From NCBI RefSeq assembly GCF_900327275.1, contig NZ_LS398548.1, positions 744,001 through 808,000 on the forward strand: 64,000 nucleotides of DNA, read 5' to 3'. This DNA is from Orientia tsutsugamushi (GTDB taxonomy: Bacteria; Pseudomonadota; Alphaproteobacteria; Rickettsiales; Rickettsiaceae). Both the position numbers and the translations under genes were made by a program. Positions 1-9,780 of the stretch are shown here, piece by piece; the first letter of the stretch is position 1; each line of letters begins with the position of its first letter. Below the pieces are notes generated by a model, which saw only the letters and a program-made list of their open reading frames with translations, was not told where the DNA came from and made no database searches.

Positions 1-2996
1 ATGTAGACCAAGTTATCTACAGCTAGCCCTCCAGTGTTAGCAATATCTACAGGCTGTATCACGGTTTGAGTTCCATGTTTACTTAAATCCCTTAAATCTC
101 CTTGATGATCGACATTTACTATTATTTTGTTATTTGGATCGTAGTATTTACTCAATTTTAACTTACCTTGAGTTTTAACAGTCCCATCTGAGTTAGTAGT
201 ATAGTTTATACTAAATACAGTAACAGGCTTCTTCTTAAATTTTTCAGGATTAGTACTAGATCCTTTTTTTGACTTATGTCCCAATATGCTAATACTATCA
301 CTAGCCAGAGTTAGTGTATTGCTGCTAAGGTCAATTTTTGCATTACCTATACTGATTCCACCATTTTCTTCATTAGTTTGAGCTGTAATAGTATAATCTC
401 CAAGTAATTTCACCTCACCTTTAGCAGATGATTTATCACTAATCGAACATTGATGCGTATATACTGATCCCTCTACTTCTATTAAAGATGGTCTTTTAGA
501 CTTTGGTAGCAATGTAACACTTTCCATTGGATTGGCCTGATTTCCAATATTACCACTATAGCTTCCTTGACTCATTGTAAGTTTTGCCCCAGTGCCTTTA
601 GGAATTATATCTGTTTTCCAATCAGCATTACTATTAAGTTCAATATTACTGTTTTTGTCTAAAGTTATTTCTTTTATATTACAGGTATGAGGTATAATAT
701 TACTATCATGCTTAGAAATAAAAGATGCACCTTCACAAAGATGAATTGCTTGAAGTAAATTAGAACCACTAGTTTTATTATTTCCAATATCACCACCACT
801 GTGAGTTAGTGTACCATTATTACGTACTATAATTCTTCCACCACTATTACCTTTTGTTCCTATGTTACCTTTGATATCTGTATTGCCAAGGATATTAACC
901 GTATCTTCTGGATGACTAAAAATAATATCACTACAAAAAATAGTAGATTTATTCGTACTTTTATCATAACTTACAAACAATTCAGTATGAGGACGTATTC
1001 CGTTTGGATTATTTAAATGTTCTGCAAATTCGATTCTAGATACCTTATTTTTATCAGTTCCAATATTTCCATAAAATATACTTTTATAATTATTTGAATC
1101 ATACTTAGTACTAGGGTTACCATGTATAGTTATTTTTCCATAGTTAGGTATAGATGGCTCTACTAATCTGCTATACATTTCACCATTCAATACTATACCT
1201 CCATGTGGCTCACTATCACCATGAGAAACTCTATTTGAAGACTTTAGCTTCATTTTGTCTACATATACATTTCCAGTAACATTTAGCATTGTTGGACCAT
1301 TAAGCACTACTTTTTCCACTATAGAATCAGGTGTTCCAATACAGCCATGAACATTATACCTTGTTAGATTACTATTAGGAGAATGTAAAAAATGTACTTC
1401 TGATACTGATTGTTTTTTAGACGTTATGCTAGCATGCATATTCACTTCATTTGAATCACTAGGGGGCAGCTCGGCTTGTAATTCTAATACACCATCTACT
1501 TGCACAGGAATAGGGTTATTCTGTGTACCAAATTTATTAAAAGAAATGCTAAAACTACTACCACTAGTAATAATAGTAGCACCTTCGCCTTCTATATTAG
1601 CCATAAGATTTGATTTCAGCTTTAAAACTCCTGACTTCTTAGGTATAAGTTTGGATCGTTCAACAGTAAGTGTTTTTAGCATTACTGGAGTGACAGTAAC
1701 TAATTGCAATGGTTTATCAACATCAATATTTCCGCAAATCTTTAAATCACTAGATAATGTTGTAGGTGATCGCGTAACAAACGATCCAAAACCAGTAAAT
1801 ATTGATCTATCTGTGGCTTCAGTTTTTCCGCCATGAGTTGTAGAGCTAAAAAAGGAAAGATCAAATGGCTGCGGCCCTGTAGGCTGAATTATTGATGAGC
1901 TTCTTCTTGTTGGAGGAGAGCTGCTACTGCTTACATCTGTATCAGAAAGATTAGGCATTGAGACACTTGATGTAATAGGTGAAGTAGGTTTAAGATCACT
2001 GTTTGAATATGTTGTATTATTTATTATGAGCTCAGAGTTACTGAGGTTTAAATTTACCAGTTTAATCTTAGAGCCATCATCGCCTTTTACAGTTACTTTA
2101 GTATCTGTTTCAACATTTATCTCAATACTGTCATTTTTACCTTCCATTTTTTCAAATGCTACTTCAGGCTGCTTAACTATGACTTTCTGTACTCCAGATC
2201 CTTTATTTGGATTAATCTCTACCGACTTATTAGTAGGATCACTTAATACAATAGGAGGTTTAGACTCTTCATGAGTAGTACTACTTAATGACAAGGTACT
2301 ACTAGCAAGTTGTTTTCTTATTCTTTTAAAAGTTGATGTACTAGATCCTTTTTCTCCAGTTGCACCTTCACTTGGTTCTTCTGGCTTAGTGTTCCCACTT
2401 AATGATAAAGTACTACCAAATTCTTTTAGTTTTTTAAAAGGGGATTTTTTAGGTTTTTTGCCATCAGTTACTTCACCACCAGTTGCACTCCCTCCAGTCG
2501 TTTCAGTGACACCAGTTGCATCGCTGGCACCAGTTGCAGGACTAGTGCCACTAGCTCCTTCAATTGGATTACTTGGATTACTTGGATTACTTGCTGTGCC
2601 TCCACTTGTGTCTCCCTGATCATCGTTACTGCCTTTAGTTGCATTATTGCTCTGCGATGCTCCAGAATCAGTTACACTATCATCCCCATCTGCTTCTTTG
2701 TTTCCAGTCGCGTCGCTATCACCAGTTGCATTGCTGGCACCAGTTGCAGGACTAGTGCCACTAGCTCCTTCAATTGGGTTACTTGGATTATTTGTTGCAC
2801 CGCTACCTGTGTCTCCCTGATTATCATTACTACTTTCAGTTGCGTTATTGCTCTGCGATGCCCCACTACCAGTAAAAACTCCGCTGCTACTTGATGAAGC
2901 TGATGGATCATTATCAGCTGTTTGCGTAATTGTAATATTACTAATAGTAAATAAAGTTGTAAAAAAAATTAGTGATATCTTTCTTGAGTTTTTCAT
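1..2996 (-). CDS. Sca-type autotransporter passenger domain, partial (C-terminus beyond the window edge)
   Basis: One minus-strand frame stays open from an ATG at 2996 to the window edge, giving 998 codons without a stop. Residues 1-25 look like a Sec signal peptide (basic start, then a hydrophobic stretch rich in I, F and T). Residues 30-180 are low-complexity S/T/G/N/D with two imperfect tandem repeats (about 44-92 and 111-162) that share the core GASGTSPATGAS. The rest is a beta-rich passenger with recurrent GNIG motifs (FYGNIGTD, IKGNIGTKG, YSGNIGNQ), as in rickettsial Sca/OmpA-like passengers. The C-terminal beta-barrel is not in the window. The role, by family, is a surface-exposed adhesin exported through its own barrel. 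Which Sca member it is I cannot tell. No RBS is obvious. Confidence 0.8.
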   Translation of the reverse strand, partial: MKNSRKISLIFFTTLFTISNITITQTADNDPSASSSSSGVFTGSGASQSNNATESSNDNQGDTGSGATNNPSNPIEGASGTSPATGASNATGDSDATGNKEADGDDSVTDSGASQSNNATKGSNDDQGDTSGGTASNPSNPSNPIEGASGTSPATGASDATGVTETTGGSATGGEVTDGKKPKKSPFKKLKEFGSTLSLSGNTKPEEPSEGATGEKGSSTSTFKRIRKQLASSTLSLSSTTHEESKPPIVLSDPTNKSVEINPNKGSGVQKVIVKQPEVAFEKMEGKNDSIEINVETDTKVTVKGDDGSKIKLVNLNLSNSELIINNTTYSNSDLKPTSPITSSVSMPNLSDTDVSSSSSPPTRRSSSIIQPTGPQPFDLSFFSSTTHGGKTEATDRSIFTGFGSFVTRSPTTLSSDLKICGNIDVDKPLQLVTVTPVMLKTLTVERSKLIPKKSGVLKLKSNLMANIEGEGATIITSGSSFSISFNKFGTQNNPIPVQVDGVLELQAELPPSDSNEVNMHASITSKKQSVSEVHFLHSPNSNLTRYNVHGCIGTPDSIVEKVVLNGPTMLNVTGNVYVDKMKLKSSNRVSHGDSEPHGGIVLNGEMYSRLVEPSIPNYGKITIHGNPSTKYDSNNYKSIFYGNIGTDKNKVSRIEFAEHLNNPNGIRPHTELFVSYDKSTNKSTIFCSDIIFSHPEDTVNILGNTDIKGNIGTKGNSGGRIIVRNNGTLTHSGGDIGNNKTSGSNLLQAIHLCEGASFISKHDSNIIPHTCNIKEITLDKNSNIELNSNADWKTDIIPKGTGAKLTMSQGSYSGNIGNQANPMESVTLLPKSKRPSLIEVEGSVYTHQCSISDKSSAKGEVKLLGDYTITAQTNEENGGISIGNAKIDLSSNTLTLASDSISILGHKSKKGSSTNPEKFKKKPVTVFSINYTTNSDGTVKTQGKLKLSKYYDPNNKIIVNVDHQGDLRDLSKHGTQTVIQPVDIANTGGLAVDNLVY
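2511..2867 (-). repeat. two imperfect tandem repeats in the autotransporter N-terminus
   Basis: Copies at 2721-2867 and 2511-2666 encode nearly the same about 50 residues, from GASQSNNAT through GASGTSPATGAS to ATG. The second copy carries an extra PSN triplet. The spacer encodes a D/E-rich linker. Such coding repeats usually vary in number between strains. Confidence 0.8.
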
Positions 2997-3629
2997 CGCT
3001 AGACCTCTATCATTTCTTAATAAAAATTTACAATATAGTAAACTAAGTAGAATTAATGTGTATTAAAGAAGCATATAAAGTGAGTATAAATTCTCAAATT
3101 TATGTAAATTACTGTTTGATTTACAGGTTTATGCTAGATTAAAACTCTACATCTAATTCAGCTTAGTTTCTATAATAGCTAATACATACTTTAAATTTAA
3201 TTAAGTACAGCAGCTAACTTTAAGTTTAAATTCTTATATAGCAATTTACAAGAATATTCAGAGTCCAATAATTCAAGATTATATTAATACTTTTTACATT
3301 TATTTAAAGTTGATTTAATGAAAAGCTAGTGAAGTATAAGTAGCAAAATTTTCTCTATCTAAATTCAAATTATTGTAGCTGGCTAATTGAACTTTGAAAG
3401 TTAAAACAATAGAGTGTAAAATTTATTAAAGGTTATAGTAAGTAATATTTAGTATAATAGGTGATACAATGTTGTAAAATTGATACTTTTAAAAAAAATA
3501 AGAAAAATGGTAACAAAAATGAATAAATACTAAGGATTAATATATCTATTAACGCTACAATATGATAAGTAGAAAGAAAAAGATAAGAGATAGGAAGTAA
3601 TCATTGTCTTAGTTATTAACAATAGTAAT
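2997..3629. other. intergenic region, no gene seen
   Basis: Very AT-rich and full of stops in all frames. It must hold the promoter of the autotransporter gene, but I cannot fix a -35/-10 pair. No RNA gene or IS end is recognised before the IS5 terminus at about 3630. Confidence 0.5.
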
Positions 3630-4534
3630 AGACCTCTTTCGAAACTGGTTAAGGTAGTTCAAAATTATAAATGCCAGAGATCAAATTAAATCTAAGAGAG
3701 AATCTTTTACGTCTATTTCGATATTTGTCAGCAATAATTTTGAAGCGTTTTAGCATACCAATAACGTTTTCATTCACAACTCTTGCTCCTGCTAACCTAT
3801 GATTATTCTTTTTATCATTTTTAGTTAAAGGATTTTTCTTGCTTTTTTTCTTTGGTAATTCAGAATTATTGTGAATTTTTTGTATGCCTTGATATCCTGT
3901 ATCAGTAATCACTTTTACCTTAGGATGGATAAGAATTTTGGATTTCTTAAATAATCTAAAGTCATGTTTTTTACCGTTAGAAAATCTGTACATATTACTT
4001 GGTAGGTTTTCTTGTCTGCAACTATTTGAGTTTTTAGTGTATGCCTTTTCTTCTTTCATGAATAATAGAATTTTTGTTTTTTTTAGGTCTTTCTATAGGA
4101 TTCTCAGTAGCATCAATCAAGACTACTTCATAATTCATATCACTCTTCATTAAAGCTTTACGGCCTGGAAGAGCAAAGTTTGCGTGTTTAACTAGGGTGT
4201 CTTCTACCCATTTTACAGCTTTATATGCTGAACTTTCACTAATTCCATAGTTCTGACCTATATGGAAATAAGTACGGTATTCTCTAAGGTATTCTAACAC
4301 CATCAGCAACTGTTCCTCCAAATTGAGCTTATTTTTACGTCCACCTTTTGATTTCTTAAGACCATCAGCTTTCCTCAAAATATCCACCATCTTTGAAAAT
4401 GTCCTCTTCCTTACTCCTGTTAATCAACGAAATTTTTCATCCTTTAACTCTTTAATCTGATCTAATTTCATTATTACTTCAAATTAGATTTTTATAACAC
4501 CATTCTACATCATTCTCTAGTTTCGAAAGAAGTA
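3630..4534 (-). mobile_element. IS5-family insertion sequence, copy A (near full length, inactive)
   Basis: It is bounded by inverted termini sharing CTTTCGAAACT (left 3634-3645; right, inverted, 4519-4531). Related ends recur at 9.77, 10.3, 18.3, 30.6 and 31.6 kb. Inside is a two-frame DDE transposase read on the minus strand. The element sits in the 3' part of an MFS transporter gene. This is the longest IS5 copy in the window. Confidence 0.85.
3649..4471 (-). pseudogene. IS5-family transposase, two overlapping frames, broken
   Basis: The first frame starts at 4471 (the same N-terminus is intact at 31584), but a CGA-to-TGA change gives a stop near codon 15, so the frame is open only from an internal ATG at 4390 to 4034. 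It holds an N-terminal HTH-like region and the first catalytic Asp (VLIDATE). The second frame (4059-3649) holds the second Asp (ITDTGYQG) and the Glu region (NENVIGMLKRFKI). An A8 run (4077-4084) fits -1 frameshifting to join the frames. A missing T before SNGKKHDF breaks the join a second time. By comparison with the 31-kb copy this one is inactive. Confidence 0.85.
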
Positions 4535-5116
4535 TATTATATTATTTGCATTAAATAGTTCTAAAGTTTTTCTAGTTTCTTGCAAAAAGAAGAATTGCAA
4601 GCTCCAAGAAATTAAACTTATGAAAGCAACTATCATATAATTCCCTCTCCACCCTACAAATTCATTCACAAAACCACCAATAATAGGTGCTATAGCCATT
4701 AAGCTTGTAAGACTCCCATTTATGAATGATATTAATCTCATTGCTTGCAATCCCTCGTATATATCAGCAATTATAGCAAATACTAGCACAATAGAAGTAC
4801 TAGCTCCTATTCCTTGAATGAATTATAAGTAAGCTATTGATAGTTGGTGCAAATACACACCATATCGCTCCCAATAACATTAGGGCATTACCAGCTAACA
4901 TAATCTTTCTTCTAGCATAACACTCTGATAAAGGACCATTGAGAAATCCTCCTATAAAAAAACCTAGAAAATTATAAGAAATCGTTAGCTGGATTATTCC
5001 TTCTGTCACATTAAAGTAGCGCGCTATATCAGGAAAACTAGGCACTGACATATCTATTCAATACAATTAGCAACCATAGAAAATAACAGCAAAAAAGGTA
5101 GTAATTTATTATTCAT
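4535..5116 (-). pseudogene. MFS drug-resistance-type transporter (Bcr/CflA-like), truncated
   Basis: The two readable pieces are 5051-4800 (DMSVPSFPDIARYFNV, then NFLGFFIGGFLNGPLSE and YARRKIMLAGN, the MFS loop 2-3 motif region) and 4789-4517 (IIGGFVNEFVGWRGNYMI, typical of Bcr/CflA efflux pumps). An upstream ATG at 5116 begins MNNKLLPFLLLFSMVANCIE in another frame, so there are at least two frameshifts. The 3' half is lost at the IS5 insertion. A thioesterase remnant ends 12 bp upstream in the same direction, which suggests a former operon. Confidence 0.75.
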
Positions 5117-5128
5117 ATAAAATATTCA

Positions 5129-5340
5129 TTAGGTTATAAAATTTTTCCCTACCATTAATTTACTCTCTTTAGTAATAATTTCATATAGTTTTTTTGCCAT
5201 TTCTTCTACATAATGTTTTGAATTCATAGAAATATGGTTACCAGGAACATAATAATTTTGTAAACCTTGTTTTGCCAAAGGAGCCCAATGTAGTTGGAAA
5301 TTCCTCAATAACTTCGCTATGAGAAAAAAATACTATTTTC
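5129..5340 (-). pseudogene. thioesterase-like fragment (C-terminal end)
   Basis: Minus-strand frames read GKIVFFSHSE and then, after a shift, HWAPLAKQGLQNYYVPGNH and a tail ending at a TAA (5129-5131). The pattern W-x(10)-YYVPGNH-x(11)-VEEMAKKL resembles the C-terminal end, with the catalytic His, of alpha/beta-hydrolase thioesterases of polyketide or nonribosomal-peptide type. Only about 65 residues remain. The family call rests on motif memory alone. Confidence 0.45.
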
Positions 5341-5350
5341 CCATTATAAG

Positions 5351-5977
5351 ATGAAAGGTGCTAAGCACGACCGTGGTAAGGGGCAAATTATTATTGACCA
5401 ACAGCTAGCTCTTTTGGTTAGAAAAATATTCGAGGAATATGCTACAGGTGCTTATACCATTAGTGCACTTGTAAAACTTACACATAAATGGGGATTGACT
5501 AATTCACGAGGCAACCAAGGCTATTTGTGTTTATCTCATTTGCACAGTCTTATGCAAAATCCTTTTTATTATGCGGTCATGAGAGTGCAAAAAACAGGAA
5601 AAGAGTATCTTCATATTCATCCACCTATTATTAGTAAAGAATTATTTGATAAATGTCGGGAGGTACGTTTGGGTTGGAATAAAAAAACCATAACTTGATC
5701 CAGAATTATTATCTGAAGTAATTTCTTATATTAAACTTTCTGCAAAAGGAGAACAACAATATCATAATCAAAGAATAGGTGAACTAAGTGCTGAGCACAC
5801 AAAAATAAAAAATCGCATGGATAGATTAACAGATTTATTTTTAGATGGTGATATGAATAAAGAAGATTATGAAGCTAAAAGAAAGTCATTAATTCAAAAA
5901 AGAGAAGATATCGATAGAGAAATAGCAAATCATAATTATGCCGATGATAAATTTTCCGACATGCTGATAAGCCTAAT
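5351..5977 (+). pseudogene. large serine recombinase, central part (Recombinase domain and coiled coil)
   Basis: 5351-5698 encodes a Recombinase-domain segment (RKIFEEYATGAYTISALVKLTHKWGL, then LMQNPFYYAVMRV) followed, after a frameshift near 5690, by a helical segment (LDPELLSEVISYIKL to YADDKFSDMLISLI). The N-terminal catalytic serine domain is absent. The IS982 element at 5978 interrupts the end. A likely continuation (IALDVASNLKI) is readable just beyond it at about 6975-7010. It probably belonged to a phage or integrated element. Confidence 0.75.
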
Positions 5978-6970
5978 AACGCTAATTTAGGATAAGTGAT
6001 TAGAAGAGAAAGAAGAAGAGATAAGATAGGGATTAAGTTTGGAGATGGAATAACTAGCAAGAGAAGCAATTATATGAACAAAGAAGTTAATATGAGAGCG
6101 ATGTCGAGTATGCTCTAAATGCATGTGTTTTTTTAGTACATTAAAGACAGACTCAATTAAGGAACGTTTATTTAATAAAAGCTTATCATCTATGTCCAAT
6201 AAATATGTTTTCATATCTTTACGAAGATTAGTAAATAAACGTAGACCATTGGAGAAGAGTTGATGAAATAACTCTTTAGATATGTAAGCTTTATCACCAA
6301 ACAATTTACCAGATAAGCCTTTAGAAATAACTGAAGCTACAGATAGATCGCTTTTATTGCCTTTAGTAATTTTAACTGACATTATTTCACCTTTATTATT
6401 AATTATGAGATGCAGCTTAAAACCTAAGAACCAGCCATAGCTACTCTTACCAATTTTAGAAAATCTGTTAAAAACTCTATTGCTGGAAATACGTTTGTTA
6501 TGACAAATTGCTAACTTTGTAGAATCGATGTAATATATACCAGTCTCTTCTCCTTTCAGATAATGCATTAATACGGCTAATGGTAGCAACATTCTAGGTA
6601 ATAGTTGTATTATCGTACTATAGCTTGGTAAACAAAAGTATTCTTTATACTTATAACGCAAGTAATATAGATAATAATTTTTAAAATCCTTGCATGGAGA
6701 TAAATAAAAATATATCGTTATTGTTAATAACTCAGCTAAGGACAACTTTCCATCTCTGTTCCTTTGATTACTACTTGGTATTAATCTCTTTCTTTCCCAG
6801 TCTTGATATATCTTGCAAAAATTATCTATTAAATAGTATACTGTTATAATACATTTTTTCATGTTGGGTTATTTTATTTTTATTTAAATTTTCTTTTTAA
6901 CTCAACATTCTCTCTTTGTATACCTTTTGTATTATGCCTTCCCTGCTTCCTCTTATCCTAAACTGGCGTT
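5978..6970 (-). mobile_element. IS982-family insertion sequence, copy 1 (full length)
   Basis: Its termini are AACGCTAATTTAGGATAAG at 5978 and, inverted, CTTATCCTAAACTGGCGTT ending at 6970, enclosing one intact transposase. The same ends appear at 25.7, 43.4-44.2, 57.8-58.0 and 63.7 kb. It is inserted in a serine recombinase gene. I could not define a target duplication with certainty. Confidence 0.85.
5987..6862 (-). CDS. IS982-family transposase
   Basis: At 291 residues it is the usual length for the family. Visible features are an N-terminal region with SLAELLTITIYFY, then the DDE core: IYYIDSTKLAICHNKR (first Asp), KGNKSDLSV, GKLFGDKAYISKEL (second Asp) and KRSLIESVFNVLKKH (Glu), followed by the family's HTRHRS-x-NFFVH. 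No stops or shifts are seen, so it may still be active. It catalyses cut-and-paste or replicative movement of its IS. The other copies in the window are truncated. Confidence 0.9.
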   Translation of the reverse strand: MKKCIITVYYLIDNFCKIYQDWERKRLIPSSNQRNRDGKLSLAELLTITIYFYLSPCKDFKNYYLYYLRYKYKEYFCLPSYSTIIQLLPRMLLPLAVLMHYLKGEETGIYYIDSTKLAICHNKRISSNRVFNRFSKIGKSSYGWFLGFKLHLIINNKGEIMSVKITKGNKSDLSVASVISKGLSGKLFGDKAYISKELFHQLFSNGLRLFTNLRKDMKTYLLDIDDKLLLNKRSLIESVFNVLKKHMHLEHTRHRSHINFFVHIIASLASYSISKLNPYLISSSFSSNHLS

Positions 6971-7411
6971 ATTATCAATTGCTTTAGATGTTGCTTCTAA
7001 TCTAAAAATTCTGCTTCTTAACAAAAGGCATATTATAGAATGTTAAATACAAAATTTACAAAATACAAAAAAAATCATATTGCTTGCGCTATTATAGTTT
7101 TAAATTATCTGAATAAAAGTCCAAACCTTTTTACTAACTTTTTCTTAGACTTTTGAATTGGTGCTTGCAAGTGAATGTAATAACATATATTCTTTAATGC
7201 TGTTATAACTTCTGCAAGAATTCATATGTCATGCAAAAGATATAATGCAATTATACTACTTAAAAATTGATAAAACTTTGATTATATTAGAATTATTCAG
7301 GTTTTGATCGTGATTTATTTTTTTGCTTTAAAAGTAATTATTTTTTGTGTGTTTGTAGAAGTGCTTGCAGTATTAATTTAGATTTATAGTATTTATTATC
7401 TAGTATAATTT
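6971..7411. other. intergenic region upstream of lepB
   Basis: The first about 65 bp still read as the end of the interrupted serine recombinase. The rest is non-coding. 7258-7345 resembles a stretch upstream of apaG (57060-57150): both contain AAAA-TTGATAAA, GATTATAT-AGAA-TATT and TGATTT-TTTTT-CTTTAAA. A TATAAT (7402-7407) lies only a few bases before the lepB ATG. Confidence 0.45.
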
Positions 7412-8152
7412 ATGTCAGAAGTTAGATCCTTTCTTAAAGAATTTAGTGTATTAATGATGATAGTAGTTTTAGTCAGAGTAACAGTTTTTGATTTAAACTA
7501 TATTCCTACTCCTTCTATGGCTACTAATTTATTACCTGGTGATTATATTATTGCAACTAAATATAGTTATGGATACAGTAAATATTCCATACCATTTAAT
7601 TTACCAATTTTTGAAGGTAAGATTTTTGCTTCTAAACCTGAACGTGGTGATGTAATAGTGTTTCAACCACCTCACGATCCATTATCTGAGAAATATATTA
7701 AAAGGTTAATTGGATTGCCTGGTGACACTATTAAAATTATAGATGGGCAGCAAGTTTTTATTAATGATATTCCACTTAATAGAGAATATATTGGTAAATA
7801 TGTAAATGAAAAAGGAGTAGAATATGACCAGTACTTTGAAACATTACCTAATAATGTTAAATATTTAACTCAATTTATAGCAAAAAAACATCGCGAAATA
7901 CGACATATTTCTGTTTTTCATGTACCAGAGAATCATTATTTTTTTCTAGGTGATAATAGAGATAACTCAGCAGATAGTAGATTTGATATAGGTTATGTAC
8001 ATCTTAACAACTTAGTTTCCAAAGCTAGATTTATTTGGTTCTCAGCAGCAAAAGAAATTTGGTCAGAGAGCAATAATATTTTGCATGCAGTATTAAATGT
8101 AATACCTTGGATTAAATCAATAAGGTATAATAGGTTATTGAAAAAAATATAA
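7412..8152 (+). CDS. lepB: signal peptidase I
   Basis: It cleaves signal peptides from exported proteins at the outer face of the inner membrane. Of 246 residues, 10-27 form the membrane anchor. The catalytic Ser is S35 in PTPSM and the catalytic Lys is K97 in KYIKRLIGLPGD. Box E, GDNRDNSADSR, is at 181-191. It lies 40 bp ahead of rnc, the usual alphaproteobacterial pairing. A TATAAT lies so close to the ATG that transcription from it would be nearly leaderless. Confidence 0.95.
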   Translation: MSEVRSFLKEFSVLMMIVVLVRVTVFDLNYIPTPSMATNLLPGDYIIATKYSYGYSKYSIPFNLPIFEGKIFASKPERGDVIVFQPPHDPLSEKYIKRLIGLPGDTIKIIDGQQVFINDIPLNREYIGKYVNEKGVEYDQYFETLPNNVKYLTQFIAKKHREIRHISVFHVPENHYFFLGDNRDNSADSRFDIGYVHLNNLVSKARFIWFSAAKEIWSESNNILHAVLNVIPWIKSIRYNRLLKKI

Positions 8153-8192
8153 TAAAGTACATTTTGACAAATGTAATTAATATTTAATATAA

Positions 8193-8948
8193 ATGCTAGT
8201 CAATAACATGAGAGATACTAATAATGAACGCAATAAACTATATAAAGTTGATTATACTAAACTAGATGCCTTACAGTCTGAAATTGGCTATAATTTTAAT
8301 AGTATTGATTTGTTAATTGAAGCATTAACTCATCCTTCTATTAATCAATATGGATATACTAAAAATTATCAAAGGTTGGAGTTCTTAGGTGATGTAATAC
8401 TTAATCTTGTAATCTCAGAAACGTTATTTAAAAATTTTAGTCACTATAACGAAGGGAAATTAGCTAAAAGTAGAGCCTTTTTAGTATGCAATGAGTCAAT
8501 TTGCTTAATTGCTCAGAAAATTAATTTGCATAAATATATCATAATGACTGCAAATGAGGAAAAATGCGGAGGAAGAAGTAATAAAAACAATATTGAAAAT
8601 ACAATGGAAGCTGTTATTGGTGCTGTTTATCTAGATGGTGGTATTCACGTTATAAAAGACATTGTAAATTCATTATGGAAGGTATTAATCAAAGATCATG
8701 AATTATATTTAATTGCTGATCCAAAAAGCGCTTTACAAGAATGGTCTCAAAGTAAAAATTTTGGTATTCCAACTTATACACTATCATCTAAAACTGGACA
8801 GTCTCATAGTCCTTTATTTGAAGTGATGGTTAAAGTTGGAAGATTAGAACCTCAATATGGTAAAGGTACAACAATTAAAACAGCTCAAAAAAACGCAGCA
8901 CAACTTATGTTATCTACTGTTTTTGCAAATTCAAAACTTGAAGCATAG
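8193..8948 (+). CDS. rnc: ribonuclease III
   Basis: It cleaves double-stranded RNA, as in rRNA and operon processing. It has 251 residues. The signature RLEFLGDVILNLV begins at 61, with the catalytic acidic residues E63 and D67; the second acidic pair is in ENTMEAVIGAVYLDGG. The dsRNA-binding domain fills the last about 75 residues (DPKSALQEWSQ to KTAQKNAAQLML). It is probably co-transcribed with lepB. The first ATG (8193) gives a longer N-terminus than usual; the ATG at 8208 is an alternative. Confidence 0.93.
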   Translation: MLVNNMRDTNNERNKLYKVDYTKLDALQSEIGYNFNSIDLLIEALTHPSINQYGYTKNYQRLEFLGDVILNLVISETLFKNFSHYNEGKLAKSRAFLVCNESICLIAQKINLHKYIIMTANEEKCGGRSNKNNIENTMEAVIGAVYLDGGIHVIKDIVNSLWKVLIKDHELYLIADPKSALQEWSQSKNFGIPTYTLSSKTGQSHSPLFEVMVKVGRLEPQYGKGTTIKTAQKNAAQLMLSTVFANSKLEA

Positions 8949-9156
8949 CATTGTATGTTGAAAATATGTAAAATTGCAATAAAATAAAAGTTATAGCAAC
9001 AGTACAAAAGAAAGCTAGTAATACAGTATTAATCTTAAGTCTAATAGCCTGAATTTTAGATAAGTACCTAGCTTTTTTGAAAACTTAAAAAACTGACGGT
9101 ATTCTTAGGCTACAAGGCATGTATTTACAAGGTTGGTTTCAAGTATATTTAACTAA

Positions 9157-9780
9157 ATCACTTTAACCTTAGGATTGATAAGAATTTTGTATTTCTTAAA
9201 TAATCTAAAGTCATGTTTTTTACCGTTAGAAAATCTGTACATATTACTTGGTAGGTTTTCTTGTCTGCAACTATTTGAGTTTTTAGTGTATGCCTTTTCT
9301 TCTTTCATGAATAATAGAATTTTTATTTTTTTTAGGTCTTTCTATAGGAGTCTCAGTAGCATCAATTAAGACTACTTCATAATTTATATCACTCTTCATT
9401 AGAGCTTTACAACCTGGAAGAGCAAAGTTTGGGTGTTTAACTAGTGTTCCTTCTACCCATTTTACAGCTTTATATGCTGAACTTTCACTAATCCCATAGT
9501 TCTAACATATATGGAAATAAGTACGGTATTCTCTAATGCATTCTAAGACCATCAGCAACTGTTCCTCCAAATTGAGCTTATTTTTACGCCCACCTTTTGA
9601 TTTTTTAAGACCATCAGCTTTCCTCAAAATATTCACCATCTTTGAAAATGTTCCATTCCTTACTCCTGTTAATCGACAAAATTTTTCATCATTTAACTCT
9701 TTAATCTGATCGAATTTTATTATTACCTCAAATCAGATCTTTATCTTTATAACACTATTCTACATCATTGTCTAGTTTCG
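9157..9780 (-). mobile_element. IS5-family fragment B1 (5' half of the element)
   Basis: Reading leftward from the terminus CTAGTTTCGAAAG (9772-9784), this piece matches copy A's transposase N-terminal half, with more substitutions and stops. It stops at 9157, in the equivalent of ILI-PKVKV. It directly abuts fragment B2 in opposite orientation. Confidence 0.8.

Noticed and set aside
1426-3066. Several plus-strand open frames of 70-140 codons
   Set aside because: They are antisense shadows of the minus-strand autotransporter, which is open over 998 codons and has a signal peptide and repeats.
5116-5129. An active polyketide/NRPS operon
   Set aside because: Only a thioesterase-like tail and a broken transporter remain; nothing supports a functional pathway.
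7402-7411. A leaderless lepB transcript from the adjacent TATAAT
   Set aside because: A -10-like string is expected by chance in such AT-rich DNA, and no -35 box is evident at the right spacing.
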